Shown in pieces: positions 53,078-54,989 of a DNA stretch of 54,989 bases (position 1 is its first letter; each line of letters opens with the position of its first letter). The DNA lies in contig CACDIK010000006.1 of the NCBI GenBank assembly GCA_902553005.1, positions 1-54,989 of the forward strand. The letters are read 5' to 3'. The notes beneath the pieces were generated by a model. The model was given only the letters and a program-made list of their open reading frames with translations, did not search any database and had not been told where the DNA came from. The position numbers and the translations under genes were made by a program. This DNA comes from an uncultured Alphaproteobacteria bacterium. GTDB lineage: Bacteria > Pseudomonadota > Alphaproteobacteria > HIMB59 > GCA-002718135.

Positions 53078-54298
53078 TTATAGAGATCCGTGGATACGTT
53101 CTCTCTCTCTTTCAAGTCTAGCTCTGATCTTAGCTTCTCTGTCTGGTTTAACCATAAATTCCTGGAAACCTTCCATTGCAGTTTTAGCCATATCAGGGTT
53201 TGCATCTCTATCAAAGAATTGAGCAATACCACTAGCTTCATTTAAAACTTTGAAGCCCATCTTTTGAAATCTATCAGATGGTGGTTCAGCATTTGCATTT
53301 GGACTTAAGAAACTTCTTGATTTAGCCCATTTAGATGCTGCTTCTGGGTTAGACATAAAACCTAAGAATTTTTTAGCATCTTCAATGTTTTTTGCTCCTG
53401 CAGGTATATGCATAGTATCAGTAGGTGCATCTTCAGCCATTCCTACTCCATCATAAATTTTTGGAAATTGGAAATAATCTACTTTATCTAACATTTCTGC
53501 AGCTTTAAAGTTTCCTGTAATAAAGTTACCTAATAGATACATTGCTGATTCACCATTAATCATTGTTGATTGAGCATCTTGCCAAGAATAAGAAGCATGA
53601 TCTTCTAAGAAACAACCTCCATTAACAAGTTCAGCCCATTTATCAAATACGTCATCAAGTCTTGGATCTTCATAGCTAACTTTACCGGCTGTTAAATCCA
53701 TGTGAAACTGATAACCATTGATTCTAAGGTTTAAATAATCAAACCAACCTGCAGCGGTCCATAGAAATTTTGTACCAATTGCTATAGGAGCATAATTATT
53801 TTTTTTAAGCATAGCGCACACCCACTTTAATTCATCAAAATCACGAGGTGTATTTATACCTAACTCATCAAAAATATCTTTTCTATAGTACATTCCCCAT
53901 TGGTAGTATCCCCAAGGAACACCATATTGTTTTCCATCTACTGTGAGAGAACCTTTTGATGAAGCCATGGAATCATTTAATCCATACTCTGACCAAACAT
54001 CGGATACGTCTGCAAATAAACCTTGATCAACAAAATATTTCATTCTGTTTCCTGCAAACCAGATAGCAACGTCAGGAACTTCTGATGTTAAAAAATTTCT
54101 GATTGCAACTTTGTAAGCTTCGTGTTCGAATTCATTTACAACAACTGTAACTTCTGGATGCGCCGCAGAAAAATCTGCAACATATTGATCAAAAGCTGCT
54201 TTAGCATCTTCACCTGACTGGTTAGAGTTAATAACTAACGTCCCAGCAGATGCTATAGTTGAGGTAAATAAAATTACTAAAGTTAATAATTTTTTCAT
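53078..54298 (-). CDS. Sugar ABC transporter substrate-binding protein (family 1)
   Basis: 406 residues. The signal peptide MKKLLTLVILFTSTIASA is followed by a two-lobed family 1 solute-binding protein. GKQYGVPWGYYQWGMYYRKDIFDELGI and NGESAMYLLGNFITGNF are typical. The many Trp and Tyr residues fit sugar stacking. The ligand cannot be read from sequence, but the CUT1 permeases and the GH4 gene nearby suggest a di- or oligosaccharide or a glycoside. A strong ribosome-binding site (GGGAGGA) precedes the start, in line with high expression. Confidence 0.93.
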   Translation of the reverse strand: MKKLLTLVILFTSTIASAGTLVINSNQSGEDAKAAFDQYVADFSAAHPEVTVVVNEFEHEAYKVAIRNFLTSEVPDVAIWFAGNRMKYFVDQGLFADVSDVWSEYGLNDSMASSKGSLTVDGKQYGVPWGYYQWGMYYRKDIFDELGINTPRDFDELKWVCAMLKKNNYAPIAIGTKFLWTAAGWFDYLNLRINGYQFHMDLTAGKVSYEDPRLDDVFDKWAELVNGGCFLEDHASYSWQDAQSTMINGESAMYLLGNFITGNFKAAEMLDKVDYFQFPKIYDGVGMAEDAPTDTMHIPAGAKNIEDAKKFLGFMSNPEAASKWAKSRSFLSPNANAEPPSDRFQKMGFKVLNEASGIAQFFDRDANPDMAKTAMEGFQEFMVKPDREAKIRARLERERERIHGSL

Positions 54299-54302
54299 TT
54301 TT

Positions 54303-54309
54303 CCTCCCG
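54303..54309 (-). promoter_or_regulatory. Strong ribosome-binding site of the binding protein
   Basis: On the minus strand GGGAGGA lies 4-5 bp before the ATG at 54298. It is one of the best Shine-Dalgarno matches in a window where most genes have weak ones. Upstream at 54340-54354 is the palindrome GTATTTTTAAAATAC, which could be an operator but may be chance in AT-rich DNA. Confidence 0.6.
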
Positions 54310-54379
54310 AAAATTAATAGGTTTTACTAACATATAGGGGTATTTTTAAAATACTTAATTTAAACTAATAATGGAAATT

Positions 54380-54456
54380 TGGTGGGCCCTCAGGGACTTG
54401 AACCCCGGACCACCCCGTTATGAGCGGGGCGCTCTAACCAACTGAGCTAAGAGCCC
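54380..54456 (-). tRNA. tRNA with CAU anticodon (tRNA-Ile2 favoured over tRNA-Met)
   Basis: 77 nt with encoded CCA. Minus-strand reading: acceptor GGGCTCT pairs with AGGGCCC, D-arm TTAGCTCAGTTGGTTAGAGC, anticodon stem CCCCG/CGGGG around the loop CTCATAA, and T-arm with GGTTCAAGTCC. The anticodon CAU with acceptor C4-G69 and the TTAGCTCAG start resembles the isoleucine tRNA whose C34 is changed to lysidine by TilS. Elongator Met is the alternative; initiator Met is excluded by the normal first G-C pair and the anticodon stem. Confidence 0.9.
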
Positions 54457-54520
54457 TAAAAAGCCTTATATACAAAAAAAAAATTTAGTAATATGGTTTT
54501 TTTAATTATACATAAATTTA

Positions 54521-54989
54521 ATGACTAAACTAACTATTATTGGTGCAGGAAGCGCAGTATTTACAAAAAATATAGTAACGGATATTTTATCAATTGATAA
54601 TTTTAAGAAAATGGAGATAGCTCTTCATGATATAGATCCTGTCCGACTAAAAGCATCACATGATTTATTAAATATAATTTCAAAAAAATTAGACGCTACT
54701 CCTAAAATAACATCTCACACAGATAGAAAAGAATCTTTGAAAGGTTCAGATTTTGTGCAAACCACAATTCAAGTTGGTGGTTATAATCCATCAACGATTA
54801 TTGATTTTAAAATTCCAAATGAATTTGGTTTAAAACAAACTATAGCAGACACTTTGGGAATCGGTGGCATAATGAGGGGGCTTAGAACAATTCCTGTGTT
54901 GCTAGATATTGCTAAAGACATAATAGAAATTTGTCCAAAAGCTATTTGGTTACAATACGTTAACCCTATGTGTTCAAATATGATTGCAA
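54521..54989 (+). CDS. Glycoside hydrolase family 4 enzyme, N-terminal part (alpha-galactosidase/glucosidase-like)
   Basis: The frame from ATG 54521 stays open to the window end (156 codons). MTKLTIIGAGSAVFTKNIVTDIL is the NAD-binding start of GH4 enzymes. ALHDIDPVRL is the following acidic motif, DFVQTTIQVGG and TLGIGGIMRGLRTIPVLLDI are family segments, and LQYVNPMCSNMI is the NPM motif near the active site. GH4 enzymes cleave glycosides by transient NAD-dependent oxidation at C3. The specificity motif and C-terminus lie beyond the window. It diverges from the transporter genes across the tRNA. Confidence 0.87.
   Translation, partial: MTKLTIIGAGSAVFTKNIVTDILSIDNFKKMEIALHDIDPVRLKASHDLLNIISKKLDATPKITSHTDRKESLKGSDFVQTTIQVGGYNPSTIIDFKIPNEFGLKQTIADTLGIGGIMRGLRTIPVLLDIAKDIIEICPKAIWLQYVNPMCSNMIA

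Noticed and set aside
54340-54354. Palindrome GTATTTTTAAAATAC before the binding-protein gene
   Set aside because: It could be an operator, but no regulator gene is nearby and AT-only palindromes of this length are expected by chance; noted only in passing.

Overview
The window is a very AT-rich, gene-dense bacterial chromosome segment with tiny intergenic gaps and long overlapping operons. It most resembles a streamlined marine alphaproteobacterium (SAR11/HIMB59/AEGEAN-169-like; this is inference, not proven). Support comes from the split, circularly permuted tmRNA gene, the alphaproteobacterial-type SspB, the amidase/rnpB/mraZ arrangement at the head of the dcw cluster, and lpxC directly after ftsZ.

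Layout. (1) 1-6868, minus strand: ilvI-ilvN-ilvC-leuA (branched-chain amino acids) runs into mreB-mreC-mreD (cell shape). (2) 6916-11382, minus strand: hflK-hflC-DUF2065-degP-miaA, an envelope proteolysis group with a tRNA-modification gene. (3) 11469-13824: mrp on plus, thyA and folA on minus. (4) 13900-15660: the two-piece tmRNA gene, then about 1.5 kb of accessory DNA bounded by a 21-bp repeat of the tmRNA 3' end, with an inner third copy, two other repeat families and two unrecognised genes. I read this as one or two small islets or islet scars at ssrA. (5) 15669-18996: rhodanese, a secreted unknown, SspB, gpmA and fumC. (6) 18997-37573, minus strand: a complete division and cell wall (dcw) cluster from mraZ to ftsZ plus lpxC, headed by four ATGGG boxes on an exact 10-bp period (a MraZ operator) and preceded by rnpB. 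(7) 38016-45295: amidase, bamD, ligA, a UvrD-type helicase, mlaA and mlaC. (8) 45320-54989: a sugar uptake and catabolism block, with an ABC binding protein and two permeases, class II aldolase, PhyH-like protein, two Gfo/Idh/MocA dehydrogenases, an aldo/keto reductase and a TIM-barrel isomerase on minus. A CAU tRNA and the start of a GH4 glycosidase on plus follow.

How the parts fit. Most of the window is core metabolism and envelope building. The least ordinary parts are the repeat-rich ssrA region and the sugar block. The sugar block combines NAD-dependent sugar oxidation enzymes with a GH4 enzyme, whose family uses NAD redox chemistry, so a redox-based sugar cleavage route is a reasonable hypothesis. 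No phage structural genes, IS transposase, intact integrase or CRISPR array was seen.
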